A program made the position numbers and the translations under genes. The notes under the pieces are model-generated. The model ran no database searches. It worked only from the letters and a program-made list of their open reading frames with translations, and had not been told where the DNA came from. Of a stretch of 41,580 bases of DNA, positions 1 to 7,878 are shown piece after piece. The first letter of the stretch is position 1. Each line of letters opens with the position of its first letter. This DNA is from Saprospiraceae bacterium. Lineage in GTDB: Bacteria; Bacteroidota; Bacteroidia; Chitinophagales; Saprospiraceae. The stretch covers positions 1 through 41,580 of the forward strand of contig JAIXOO010000402.1 of NCBI GenBank assembly GCA_027486765.1. Reading direction: 5' to 3'.

Positions 1-900
1 CAGTTTGGCGCCTCTCAAGCCATCCGTCAATTGTCCTATTTTCTGGCACAACTGAATGTACGCAACAATCCCTTTGCCATTTTCCTCAACCTGATTGGAG
101 TTTGGGATTTGCAATGGGTGTATCAATTGGAAAAATGGAAGGTTCAGCACCAGAAGGATTTGCCCCATTGGTTTGCCGCCTTGGGCCAGTTAGATGCTTT
201 GAACAGTTTGGCGAACTTGCATTACAACCAACCTGATTGGGTTTTCCCGGTATTGCACCAAGAGGCTAGCTTGTCGGCCAAACAATTGGGCCACCCATTG
301 ATCCCGGGCAATCGCCGCATTGGCAACGACTTGCAGATGCCCACCCACCAACACTTGAAACTACTCACGGGCTCAAACATGGCTGGAAAAAGTACCTGGT
401 TGCGCAGCCTGGGGGTCAATCTGGTATTGGCCCAAACTGGCGCACCAGTATGTGCCCAAGCCTTGAGTATGCCGCCTTTGTTGGTGTTTACAGGAATGCG
501 CACACAGGATGACCTCTCGGCCAGCGCCTCTTCTTTTTATGCCGAATTGCGCCGCTTGCGGGCCATGCTCGACGCAGTGATTGCGCAACAAGGGCAAAAC
601 AGGGGCGTATTTTTCCTATTGGATGAAATTCTAAAAGGCACCAACTCTCGTGATCGACACCAAGGCTCGCGGGCATTGATGTTGCAATTGTTGCGCCACG
701 GCAGTGCGGGCTTCATTGCCACTCACGACCTGGAACTCACAGCGATGGAAGCAGAAAACCCTGGCTTGATTCAAAATGTGTGTATGGAAGTGGCCATTGA
801 GGAGGATGAATTGTACTTTGATTATACCCTCAAACCCGGCATCAGCCAGAGTTTCAATGCGTCTTTGTTGATGCGTCGCATGGGTATTGGAGTGGAATAA
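1..900 (+). CDS. MutS-family ATPase, C-terminal part (5' end outside window)
   Basis: The reading frame is open from the first base, so the gene starts upstream and 299 residues are visible. The visible part is the end of the MutS core helices followed by the ABC-type ATPase domain. Seen: Walker A GSNMAGKST near residue 134, a signature-like ASASSFYAEL stretch, Walker B FFLLDEILKGTNS and the switch-region FIATHDLEL. These are diagnostic of the MutS ATPase. Bacteroidota carry, besides true MutS, short membrane-linked MutS-like proteins of about 600 residues whose role in mismatch repair is unproven; the loose N-terminal part here fits that type better than canonical MutS, but the missing N-terminus prevents a decision. 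An internal TTG at 31 is not the start. Confidence 0.88.
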   Translation, partial: QFGASQAIRQLSYFLAQLNVRNNPFAIFLNLIGVWDLQWVYQLEKWKVQHQKDLPHWFAALGQLDALNSLANLHYNQPDWVFPVLHQEASLSAKQLGHPLIPGNRRIGNDLQMPTHQHLKLLTGSNMAGKSTWLRSLGVNLVLAQTGAPVCAQALSMPPLLVFTGMRTQDDLSASASSFYAELRRLRAMLDAVIAQQGQNRGVFFLLDEILKGTNSRDRHQGSRALMLQLLRHGSAGFIATHDLELTAMEAENPGLIQNVCMEVAIEEDELYFDYTLKPGISQSFNASLLMRRMGIGVE

Positions 901-1098
901 ATTGAAGATAAATCACTGGAATACAAGAAATAAAAAAGGGATCCATCTGTAGCTGTAACAAAAAATCAATGAGGCGATTGGCTACATTTGGACCCCTTTG
1001 TGAATAATATAAACACTATTCCTACAGTGTTATATTGTAAACAAAATCAATGTTCTTACAGTGTTGTATCGTTGGCCGTGTAATTTAACCTGTCAGAA

Positions 1099-1120
1099 AG
1101 CGTAGCCCGGGGGCTACGCT
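1099..1120. repeat. Perfect 9-bp hairpin in spacer
   Basis: AGCGTAGCC at 1099-1107 is exactly complementary to GGCTACGCT at 1112-1120 with a 4-base loop. It lies about 200 bases after the MutS-like stop codon. It could act as a weak terminator, but the downstream bases (TAGGGTTTTGG) lack a clean T run. Confidence 0.6.
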
Positions 1121-1382
1121 TAGGGTTTTGGCAACAGGTAATAGGAGGAACTTACGTGGAAAAATTTTCTTCCCTCTGTGTTTGTTTGTACAACAAAGTA
1201 CGCGTTAAATTTGCTTGGTGGCAGTAACGTTTCACCGTAAAAAAAGACGGGTCAGTTTTTATGTTTCTTTTTAGATTATACTTATCAAACACTTGATTTA
1301 CATAATTTTACAATACGAACACCGTAAAATTAGCTCACAGTTTAGACATTATTTCTGATATTTTTTTTTTGATTAGATCTCA

Positions 1383-1398
1383 GTTTTCGATCGAAAAC
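1383..1398. repeat. 16-bp perfect palindrome
   Basis: GTTTTCGATCGAAAAC reads the same on both strands. Loop-free dyad symmetry of this length is typical of an operator for a dimeric regulator. No regulator gene is adjacent, so a binding function is only a guess. Confidence 0.5.
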
Positions 1399-1420
1399 CT
1401 GGCAATCTTCCTTTTTTGGG

Positions 1421-1455
1421 TTGGTCATTGCCCGATGATGTGGGGCAATGACCAA
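1421..1455. repeat. Perfect 13-bp hairpin
   Basis: Bases 1421-1433 (TTGGTCATTGCCC) pair exactly with 1443-1455, leaving a 9-base loop. It lies about 60 bases upstream of the TAAATTTG element at 1512-1519. Confidence 0.6.
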
Positions 1456-1511
1456 AATATGACCTGCGCTGGATCTTGCAAAAGTGACGTGACTGAATGA
1501 GTATAGGTCGG

Positions 1512-1519
1512 TAAATTTG
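1512..1519 (+). promoter_or_regulatory. Possible -7 element for the small ORF
   Basis: TAAATTTG matches the Bacteroidota -7 pattern TAnnTTTG and would start transcription near 1523, about 38 bases before the ATG at 1561. I see no well-spaced -33 TTG, so support is weak; a six-base pattern is expected by chance about once every 4 kb per strand. Confidence 0.3.
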
Positions 1520-1560
1520 TTCTTACAACTGCTCCATTTTAAAACCCAAAATATCAAGCT

Positions 1561-1713
1561 ATGAAAACTTTACGTATTGATCCGGTGATGGTTTTGATCT
1601 ACCACCTATTTAAAGGAGACGGATTATTTGGTTCAATTGAACGGCTGAGGTGCATATGGTCGCCCGAAAGCGGGACAAATAGAACCGGAATAGAACTTGA
1701 TTTAATCCTTTGA
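1561..1713 (+). CDS. Possible 50-residue protein, unknown
   Basis: The frame begins MKTLRIDPVM and ends GIELDLIL before TGA. It starts about 40 bases after a TAAATTTG element and stops five bases before a strong stem-loop (1719-1751), so promoter, frame and terminator are in a sensible order. The product has a hydrophobic N-terminal half (VMVLIYHLF), a GDGLFG turn, one cysteine and an acidic tail, with no signal peptide or recognisable family. It could be a real small protein, a peptide-like product, the relic of a larger gene, or chance. Only conservation in related genomes would settle it. Confidence 0.3.
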   Translation: MKTLRIDPVMVLIYHLFKGDGLFGSIERLRCIWSPESGTNRTGIELDLIL

Positions 1714-1718
1714 ACGGT

Positions 1719-1751
1719 GGCGGCTATCTCACCCTAATGGAGATGGCCGTC
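1719..1751. terminator. Stem-loop between convergent transcripts
   Basis: GGCGGCTATCTC (1719-1730) pairs with GAGATGGCCGTC (1740-1751) over 12 positions, two as G-U pairs, around a 9-base loop. It sits between the 50-codon frame and the stop codon of the minus-strand gene ending at 1756, where a shared terminator would be expected. There is no long T run on either side. Confidence 0.5.
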
Positions 1752-1755
1752 CACT

Positions 1756-3273
1756 TTAGTCCAAGCAATTTACAACCCATTGCCACAAGACCTCATAAGG
1801 GATGATTTCGATTTTAAAATGTTGGTCAGGATGGCCTTTCGGAATTCGGGTGACAGTTTTAATCATGTCTGCCGTTTTTTTCAAAAACAATTTTTTATTA
1901 AAAGCAGTCCCTGCCACTGAGCACAACATCCGAATGAACAACTGGGTACGATAATACCCGTCTTCTGTATTGAAATGTTTAACCCGGTATTTTCGAAGTG
2001 CAGTCAATTTGTCGTGTGCTCCATCAAATTCCTTTGACTGCAACAAGAACAAAAACTGGGCAATCAGAATGGGAACATTCATCCCTTTTTTATCCTTGGA
2101 GTAGTTGGGTACCTGGTTCAAAAATTTGTTCACCCTGAAATTCAAGACTTTTTCCAGTTGGATGCCCGGGTTGATCCCTTCGTTGCGGTCCGCTAAAATC
2201 AAATAGGCAGCTAACAATGTCCAGGACTCTTTGATCGATTCCGGCATTGCAGCAAAATTTCTACTCGAATATATTTTGGCAGCAGTTTGGGAGGCAGACT
2301 TGTATTGCGTAGCCTTTAGGGAAACGAGCAATTGGTTGTCGAGGTACAAGAACCAGTTTCTCGAGCCTATTATCTCCGCTTGAATGACTTCGGAATTCAA
2401 CCTTAAAGCTTCTACATAGCGATCCAGCATGGTCAGGCAGATTACTTTATGGACTTTAAAAACAGCCATGATCCGGGGCGAAGTGCATGATTTATCATTC
2501 AAATTGCTGATCGCTTCGTCACAAACCGCAATGGCATCATGCCAATGAAACCTGGACATTTCCCCAATGTACCGGGTGGCATAATACCCACTCACGAAGA
2601 TGATCGTGTTGCATTTCTCTTTATACGACGATAAGGATTCCACCAAAGCTTGTGCTCGATTTGCAATTTGCGACTGAGTCGATTTAGATTTTACTGCTGG
2701 TGCGATGACCGCCTGATAGCTCTCCATCGCCTTGTTTTCAGCCTGCCAATCCAGACGCAATCTTTCCACATAAGCCTGATAATGGAGGTACTGCTCGGAA
2801 TCTGGGACCCGCTCAACGTAATAGCGTTTCAAAAAAGTAGCCATTTCGAGCGCCACCAAGGTAACGTCATTTTGTATGGCCAGTTCGATGATTGCTTTGG
2901 CGAGCAGGCAGGCATTTTCAGGGCAGTGGCGGTACACGAGGGTTTGAAAGGTAGCCAGTTTGCGCAGGCACTCAAAATTGGCTTTTTGGGTAGAGTTAAA
3001 GTTTGGGCTGTTCTCTGTATCCAAAAACAACAAAGGGGCAAACAAACGCCGGCGGAATTCCAGTAAAAAACGCCGAAAGGGTCGGCCTTTTGCATCCAAT
3101 TTCAACAATTGAGCACCTTCAGCTTCATTGCGTACTTGTCCTTCGGCCAGGGCATGGTACATGATTCTGTAGCGGGTTTCTTGCACGCCCGGTCGAAGGG
3201 GCCTGGTCAGTACCTCGACTTGGCGCAATTTGTAGCCATCGAGGACATGAGCGAACTCTTTCAGGTCAGTCAT
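1756..3273 (-). CDS. Unrecognised helical-repeat protein, paralog of next gene
   Basis: A 505-residue soluble protein with no signal peptide, membrane segment or catalytic motif. It is almost wholly alpha-helical in character, and the middle (about 150-400) reads like degenerate TPR-type helix pairs, for example HDAIAVCDEAISNLNDKS and YVEALRLNSEVIQ. It is a clear, diverged relative of the protein encoded just upstream at 3340-4806. Shared landmarks in the same order are an N-terminal Lxx-hydrophobic start, LLFLD near residue 80, a following LRKLATFQTL / WQRLAVLKTL segment, a STQSxxANxA motif mid-protein and a GSxNWx motif. The 66-base spacer from its neighbour suggests co-transcription. I do not recognise the family; scaffold-like protein binding is the most that can be inferred. 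Confidence 0.8.
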   Translation of the reverse strand: MTDLKEFAHVLDGYKLRQVEVLTRPLRPGVQETRYRIMYHALAEGQVRNEAEGAQLLKLDAKGRPFRRFLLEFRRRLFAPLLFLDTENSPNFNSTQKANFECLRKLATFQTLVYRHCPENACLLAKAIIELAIQNDVTLVALEMATFLKRYYVERVPDSEQYLHYQAYVERLRLDWQAENKAMESYQAVIAPAVKSKSTQSQIANRAQALVESLSSYKEKCNTIIFVSGYYATRYIGEMSRFHWHDAIAVCDEAISNLNDKSCTSPRIMAVFKVHKVICLTMLDRYVEALRLNSEVIQAEIIGSRNWFLYLDNQLLVSLKATQYKSASQTAAKIYSSRNFAAMPESIKESWTLLAAYLILADRNEGINPGIQLEKVLNFRVNKFLNQVPNYSKDKKGMNVPILIAQFLFLLQSKEFDGAHDKLTALRKYRVKHFNTEDGYYRTQLFIRMLCSVAGTAFNKKLFLKKTADMIKTVTRIPKGHPDQHFKIEIIPYEVLWQWVVNCLD

Positions 3274-3339
3274 TTTGCAGTGATTTGATTAACAATGGCG
3301 TAGCTATTTTATACAATAGACCTTAAGAACAAGCGCTGC

Positions 3340-4806
3340 TTAAAATCTAATTAGGGAATCCAAAATTTGCTCAATCTTGATGATTTCTGGTGCAGCTTCG
3401 GGGCTGCTGTAATCTAGGGGCAAGTTTTTTAATTGCTTTATACCCAGTTGGGCTGCCGCCACAGGGTTTTGCCCAGCTTCAATGTCTTGAAGGGTTGTGA
3501 TCAGAGCCCCTAAGCGTCGGGATTGTGGCGCACAAGCCTCGCTCCATTCCAGGTAGTGCTGAAGCCAATTTGCCACCTGCCCACTTGCCCTACTTTGTAT
3601 CCATTTCGGCAATTGCAACAACAATAAAGCAGCTTGAGCATCCAGATTTGCGCTGCTCATTTCGGGTAAATACAAGTTGCGAAAGGGCAGACAATTGGTC
3701 ATCAGCATACCTTTCACCCGATTGGGAATAGGGAGTATTCCCAGCTCGGCCAGGCTCAGTAAAGCGCTGTTGTACAACTGTTTTTGTTCCAGCGGCCATT
3801 CGGGGTATTTATTTTTGAGGTTTAATTTTTTGGTCAGCTCTAATGCTTCCACATACTTACCTTGGTGCAAAAGCCAGGTCAATTTCAGCTCTTGCAGCCG
3901 ATACCAGTTGAGGCTACCTTCTATTTCATCGATAATGGCCGTGTGTAATGCCTCCAATGCCTGATTGAGTTGGCCCAGGTTGGCCCAGCCCAGGGCTTTG
4001 CTCAAAGAGAACGCGCTGATTTTAGTGGGGCTGGATGCACTTTTTCGGCTCAACAATTGCACCGCCTGGTTGCTGATTTTTACCACTGCCTCCCATTCCG
4101 CTTCTAAAAAAACAGCTTGTAGTTTCAGAAAGTAGAAATTGAGGGTGAAAGCGCTAGTGGTGCAGCTATAAGCCTGGAGCCTTTGACAAGCTTCTTTGGC
4201 GTGATTGGCTAGCGATTGGGTACTGCAGGAGGCTTCATTCTGAAGAAACAAAAAAGTGCAGTATTCATCGTCCGCTGCCTGTTCGGCTTGGAGGATGTTT
4301 TCGTATTGAGCAATGAGTCGGCAATATTTTTCAAACCCTCTCATGTTTCCATCGTGCAGGGCACAAAACTGACGAAGTTGAGCGGCCGTTTCAATCACAA
4401 TGGTGGTCAGTTCGTAGGCCGTAGCCATTTGGAGGATAGCCTCGGCAATCTCGCGCAGCGACTTAAAAGCACCTGCCGCCATGAGGGTTTTTAACACCGC
4501 TAGCCGTTGCCAACAAAGGTAAGCGACCCGTCGGGGATCATGCTGATCTTCTTGGGTCAAATCCAAAAACAACAAAGTATTCCAAAGCCGTTGGCGCGAT
4601 TGGATGTGGTCATCCACGGTCGCTTTTGAATGGCCATTCATTCTGGCATTGGGCTCCATTTGATGATCAGCATCAGCATGCTGATTTTCCAATGCACTGG
4701 CAGTCCAGAATGGCAATTGTTTGATAGAAGTGCTATCAAATACTTCGATGTGCTGATCGGCTGAGTAATTTTTTAACAATAAAACCAGCTCTCTGAATTC
4801 TTCCAT
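3340..4806 (-). CDS. Unrecognised helical-repeat protein, paralog of previous gene
   Basis: A 488-residue cytosolic-looking protein, the first gene of a two-gene unit transcribed toward 1756. Order of parts: MEEFRELVLLL start; a polar, His/Asp/Asn-rich insert around residues 40-70 with no counterpart in the paralog; the shared LLFLD and WQRLAVLKTL segment; then TPR-like helix pairs such as EAVVKISNQAVQLLSRKS and QALEALHTAIIDEIEGS. The C-terminus (EIIKIEQILDSLIRF) matches in position the EIIPYEVLWQWV end of its partner. No enzyme motif is visible. A well-formed promoter lies at 4894-4924. The function is unknown; the tandem pair looks like an old duplication. Confidence 0.8.
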   Translation of the reverse strand: MEEFRELVLLLKNYSADQHIEVFDSTSIKQLPFWTASALENQHADADHQMEPNARMNGHSKATVDDHIQSRQRLWNTLLFLDLTQEDQHDPRRVAYLCWQRLAVLKTLMAAGAFKSLREIAEAILQMATAYELTTIVIETAAQLRQFCALHDGNMRGFEKYCRLIAQYENILQAEQAADDEYCTFLFLQNEASCSTQSLANHAKEACQRLQAYSCTTSAFTLNFYFLKLQAVFLEAEWEAVVKISNQAVQLLSRKSASSPTKISAFSLSKALGWANLGQLNQALEALHTAIIDEIEGSLNWYRLQELKLTWLLHQGKYVEALELTKKLNLKNKYPEWPLEQKQLYNSALLSLAELGILPIPNRVKGMLMTNCLPFRNLYLPEMSSANLDAQAALLLLQLPKWIQSRASGQVANWLQHYLEWSEACAPQSRRLGALITTLQDIEAGQNPVAAAQLGIKQLKNLPLDYSSPEAAPEIIKIEQILDSLIRF

Positions 4807-4893
4807 GAATCAGAAAATTTAAAGAAGCCCACGAAAAGCACAGATGATAGACAATAGGTAAGATCCAAACTAAAAAACATTGTAGCCGAATTC

Positions 4894-4924
4894 CAAAATT
4901 AAGATTTTTTTATTATTTTCCAAA
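4894..4924 (-). promoter_or_regulatory. Bacteroidota-type promoter for the paralog pair
   Basis: On the minus strand, TTTG (4921-4924) is followed after exactly 19 bases by TAATTTTG (4894-4901), the textbook Bacteroidota -33/-7 arrangement. Transcription would begin near 4890 and give an untranslated leader of about 84 bases before the ATG at 4806. Confidence 0.6.
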
Positions 4925-5006
4925 TCACGACCTATTATTTACGAATTAAAATATCAGAAACTACATTTTCATGTATTTAGGCTGGTCATTTTTGCATAAA
5001 AATGCC

Positions 5007-5037
5007 TTGCTTTGTTGTAAATTAAACCTAATATTTG
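5007..5037 (+). promoter_or_regulatory. Likely promoter for the 148-residue protein gene
   Basis: TTG at 5007-5009 and AATATTTG at 5030-5037 are separated by 20 bases; the -7 element differs from TAnnTTTG in its first base. Predicted start near 5041, about 40 bases before the ATG at 5081. Confidence 0.4.
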
Positions 5038-5080
5038 GACAAAAAACATACTTTATTCTTTAACAGACAAGCTAGAGAAA

Positions 5081-5527
5081 ATGACCAAACGTACCATAAT
5101 TCACCCTAATGACTATGCTCCAAAAATAGTTGATGGAAAAATAGTTCACCCCAAAATTTTGGCAGAGGTGGTGTATGGCTTAGTCAGCAGGGACTGCAAG
5201 GGGATGGGCATTTGTAAAATCAATGCGGTAAATGCACCAGATTATCAGGCTAGTAGCACTCCCTGTGGCGCAAGCTTAGCCTACCTACAGGTCCTTAATC
5301 CTTCGACGATTCGTTTTGAATTTTTAAAACATTCTATCACCCCTGAGCAGTATGCGCTGCGTTTTGCCAGTGGGCATTTCTGTCTGGAAGAGGTTTTTTG
5401 TTTTTCTGGTCACTTTTTGATGGCATTAGGAACGAGTGATGTAAGCATTGCTGAAGGAAATTATCCAATTCAAGATAATGCTCAATTTACTACCGTAGAC
5501 TTTTTTAGTCTGGTTCAGGGCTTTTAA
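5081..5527 (+). CDS. Small protein of unknown function (148 aa)
   Basis: A soluble protein without signal peptide or membrane segment. It has a basic, lysine-rich start (PKIVDGKIVHPKILAEVVYG) and five cysteines: two in a DCKGMGICK segment, one in a PCG turn and two in the HFCLEEVFCFSGHF stretch, which also holds two histidines. The Cys/His content might bind a metal or form a redox pair, but spacing matches no zinc site I know. The frame is well bounded: a promoter-like element sits 40 bases upstream and the dctA-like gene begins 50 bases downstream. I do not recognise the family. Confidence 0.75.
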   Translation: MTKRTIIHPNDYAPKIVDGKIVHPKILAEVVYGLVSRDCKGMGICKINAVNAPDYQASSTPCGASLAYLQVLNPSTIRFEFLKHSITPEQYALRFASGHFCLEEVFCFSGHFLMALGTSDVSIAEGNYPIQDNAQFTTVDFFSLVQGF

Positions 5528-5577
5528 AACAGCTTCTCAGATTTTCGGTTATATTTACGCAACAAGTACCGAAATCT

Positions 5578-6864
5578 ATGATCCAATCCTACACCCCGGA
5601 CCCCTCTGCTGAAGGGCCGGAAGTACAACAATCGCGCCCCAAACGTTTTTACAACAACCTTACTTTCAGGGTTTTGGTAGCCATAGCGCTAGGAGTGTTA
5701 TTGGGGGCTTTTTTCCCAAAAACGGGAGAAGCCATGCAGCCCATCGCCAAGACTTTCATCAACATGATCAAGATGGTCATTGCGCCCATCATTTTTCTGA
5801 CCATCGTAACCGGGATTGGCAAGGTAAGTGACCTCCGGCAGTTTGGACGCATTGGGGGCAAGGCTCTATTGTATTTCATCAGCGTCACCACCCTGGCTTT
5901 GTTCATCGGTTTGGTGGTGTCCAATCTGATTAAACCGGGTGCCGGGCTGGATACGGCGCACCTCAAGAGTGGCGACGTCAGTGAATACGTTGAAAAAAGT
6001 AAGGAAAAAACCTGGGTGGACCACATCACCGAGATTGTCCCCCCCAATGTGCTGGGTGCTTTTGCGGAAGGGAACTTGTTGCAAGTCTTGTTCTTTTCGA
6101 TCCTTTTTGGCATTGGTATTGCTCAGTTGGGCGACACTGGGCATGGACTGCTCAAAACCTTTGATAAAATCCTGCAGGTCTTGTTCAAGATCATGGCCAT
6201 GATCATGGTGCTGGCCCCACTGGGTGCATTCGGCGGGATGGCCTATACGGTGGGCAAATACGGTCTGGGTACCCTCAAACCCCTGGCCATGCTCATGCTG
6301 ACCGTTTACATCACCATGGCTCTGTTCATTTTTGTGGTATTGAACCTGATTTGTTATTTTTCCAAAATCAATTTGTGGAAATTGTTGGGCTTCATCAAAG
6401 AAGAAATTTTGATCGTACTGGGCACCTCTTCTTCGGAATCAGTTTTGCCCCGCATGATTGAAAAAATGGAACGCTACGGTGCCTCCAAACAAGCCGCGGG
6501 GCTGATTATTCCCACCGGATATTCTTTCAATTTGGACGGAACCAGCATCTATTTGTCGATGTCGGTGCTGTTTATTGCCCAGGTTTTTGGGGTAAACCTG
6601 AGTATTCAAGAGCAATTGTACATCGTTGGCATTTTAATCCTGACTTCCAAAGGGGCGGCTGGGGTCACCGGAAGTGGATTCATCGTATTGGCATCTACTT
6701 TGTCTTCATTTCCCCAAATACCGATCGAGGGATTGGGCCTTTTGGTGGGGGTGGATCGCTTCATGTCCGAAGCGCGAGCCATTACCAATTTGATTGGAAA
6801 TGCGGTCGCTACCATTGTAGTGGCCAAGAGTGAAGGAGAGTTTACGCCCTTGATTCATAAATAA
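5578..6864 (+). CDS. dctA: C4-dicarboxylate/amino acid:cation symporter (DctA/GltP family)
   Basis: An inner-membrane secondary carrier of the DAACS family, taking up dicarboxylates or acidic amino acids with H+ or Na+. At 428 residues it matches the usual family length. After a short cytosolic N-terminus it has a first membrane helix at about 28-45 and the family helix pattern throughout. Diagnostic motifs are the serine-rich re-entrant loop TSSSESVLPRM near 280 and GYSFNLDGTSIY near 312, followed by the second hairpin GAAGVTGSGFIVL near 360 and a GVDRFMSEARAITNLIGNAVA end that carries the substrate-binding Asp/Arg/Asn residues. Wording of the TSSSES and YSFNLDGT region is closer to DctA than to GltP, but exact substrate is not certain. 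The MoxR gene follows after six bases, so both are probably on one mRNA. Confidence 0.88.
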   Translation: MIQSYTPDPSAEGPEVQQSRPKRFYNNLTFRVLVAIALGVLLGAFFPKTGEAMQPIAKTFINMIKMVIAPIIFLTIVTGIGKVSDLRQFGRIGGKALLYFISVTTLALFIGLVVSNLIKPGAGLDTAHLKSGDVSEYVEKSKEKTWVDHITEIVPPNVLGAFAEGNLLQVLFFSILFGIGIAQLGDTGHGLLKTFDKILQVLFKIMAMIMVLAPLGAFGGMAYTVGKYGLGTLKPLAMLMLTVYITMALFIFVVLNLICYFSKINLWKLLGFIKEEILIVLGTSSSESVLPRMIEKMERYGASKQAAGLIIPTGYSFNLDGTSIYLSMSVLFIAQVFGVNLSIQEQLYIVGILILTSKGAAGVTGSGFIVLASTLSSFPQIPIEGLGLLVGVDRFMSEARAITNLIGNAVATIVVAKSEGEFTPLIHK

Positions 6865-6870
6865 GCGACC

Positions 6871-7764
6871 ATGGTAACACTGGAACAAGTGCAGGAATTA
6901 TTGGCTGCGCAAGGCTACATCACCGAAAAGCCGATTGTGCTGTCTATGTTTTTGTCGATGCGCTTAGGCAAACCCCTCCTGATTGAAGGCCCAGCCGGGG
7001 TAGGCAAAACGGAGATTGCCAAGGTGATGGCCAAAGCGCTGGATACGGACTTGATCCGCTTGCAGTGTTACGAGGGCTTGGACGCCAATCATGCCTTGTA
7101 CGAGTGGAATTACCAGCAGCAATTGTTGTACCTGAAAATGGAAGAAGGGCTGGAAATGGATTTGGCACAGCGGGAGAAAAACATCTTCAGCGAAAAATTT
7201 CTGCTCAAACGCCCTCTGCTCCAGGCCATCACCCACCATAAAGCGCCAGTACTGCTGATCGACGAGATCGACCGTGCTGACGAAGAGTTTGAAAGTTTTT
7301 TATTGGAGGTGCTTTCCGATTGGCAAATCACCATCCCAGAGATAGGAACCATCCATGCTACCCATCGCCCCCACGTCATTGTGACGAGCAACCGGGTGCG
7401 GGAATTGTCCGAAGCACTGCGTCGCCGCTGCTTGTACTTGTACATCGATTACCCCGATTTTGACAAAGAATTACAAATCGTACGCAGCAAAGTACCAGAA
7501 ATCGACGTCAAACTGGGGAAGCAAATTTGCGCTTTCATGCGCGAATTGCGCCAACTACGCCTCGATAAAGTGCCCGGCGTAGCCGAAACCATCGACTGGG
7601 CAACGGCTCTGGCCAACCTCCACATCGAACATTTGGACAAAGAAACCGTAGAATCGACTCTCGGCATCATCCTCAAAGATTGGCAAGACATCCGTCAAAC
7701 CCAAATGTCTTTGACGGAGTTGTTTGAAAAAACGGGGGCGATTTCGAAATTTGATAGCCTTTAA
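6871..7764 (+). CDS. MoxR-type AAA+ ATPase (orphan)
   Basis: A 297-residue AAA+ ATPase of the MoxR group. Visible motifs: Walker A GPAGVGKT (40-47), Walker B VLLIDEIDRADEEFE (about 127-141), sensor-1 VTSNRVREL near 172 and the arginine-finger region EALRRRC shortly after. MoxR ATPases work as chaperone-like remodellers, normally with a VWA-domain partner encoded next door. Here no VWA gene is adjacent: the upstream neighbour is the symporter six bases away and the downstream spacer is an inverted repeat followed by wlbB. The partner must be elsewhere or absent. It is clearly distinct from the second MoxR gene at 14777-15853, which has the GVPGIAKT form of Walker A. Confidence 0.88.
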   Translation: MVTLEQVQELLAAQGYITEKPIVLSMFLSMRLGKPLLIEGPAGVGKTEIAKVMAKALDTDLIRLQCYEGLDANHALYEWNYQQQLLYLKMEEGLEMDLAQREKNIFSEKFLLKRPLLQAITHHKAPVLLIDEIDRADEEFESFLLEVLSDWQITIPEIGTIHATHRPHVIVTSNRVRELSEALRRRCLYLYIDYPDFDKELQIVRSKVPEIDVKLGKQICAFMRELRQLRLDKVPGVAETIDWATALANLHIEHLDKETVESTLGIILKDWQDIRQTQMSLTELFEKTGAISKFDSL

Positions 7765-7766
7765 AA

Positions 7767-7877
7767 GGTTCCAGGGTTCCAAGTTCCAAAGTTTCAGGGT
7801 TGGGCTACCGAGCCTTGGAACTTTGGAACCATGGAACCTTGAAACCTTGGAACTTTGGAACCTTGGAACTTTGGAAC
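7767..7877. repeat. Inverted repeat of GGAACTTT/GGTTCC words
   Basis: The left arm (7767-7801) consists of GGTTCC, AAGTTCC and AAAGTTTC words. The right arm (7812-7877) is their complement, expanded as CCTTGGAACTTTGGAA repeated about four times. The short core GGGCTACCGAG lies between. The repeat begins two bases after the MoxR stop codon and ends one base before the wlbB ATG, filling the spacer and therefore the wlbB leader. The longer right arm suggests slippage growth of the microsatellite-like word. Confidence 0.8.
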
Positions 7878-7878
7878 T

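Larger units (their letters stand above)
901..1560. other. Hairpin-rich spacer, no convincing gene
   Basis: The 660 bases after the MutS-like gene hold no plausible protein frame; the 71-codon frame on the minus strand at 1342-1557 is low-complexity and spans a perfect hairpin. The spacer is AT-rich with several symmetric elements: AACACT/AGTGTT at 1012-1031, with part of it repeated directly at 1055-1072; a 9-bp perfect hairpin at 1099-1120; a 16-bp palindrome at 1383-1398; and a 13-bp perfect hairpin at 1421-1455. Only the 1099-1120 hairpin is placed to end transcription from the MutS-like gene, and it has no strong T run. Confidence 0.5.
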
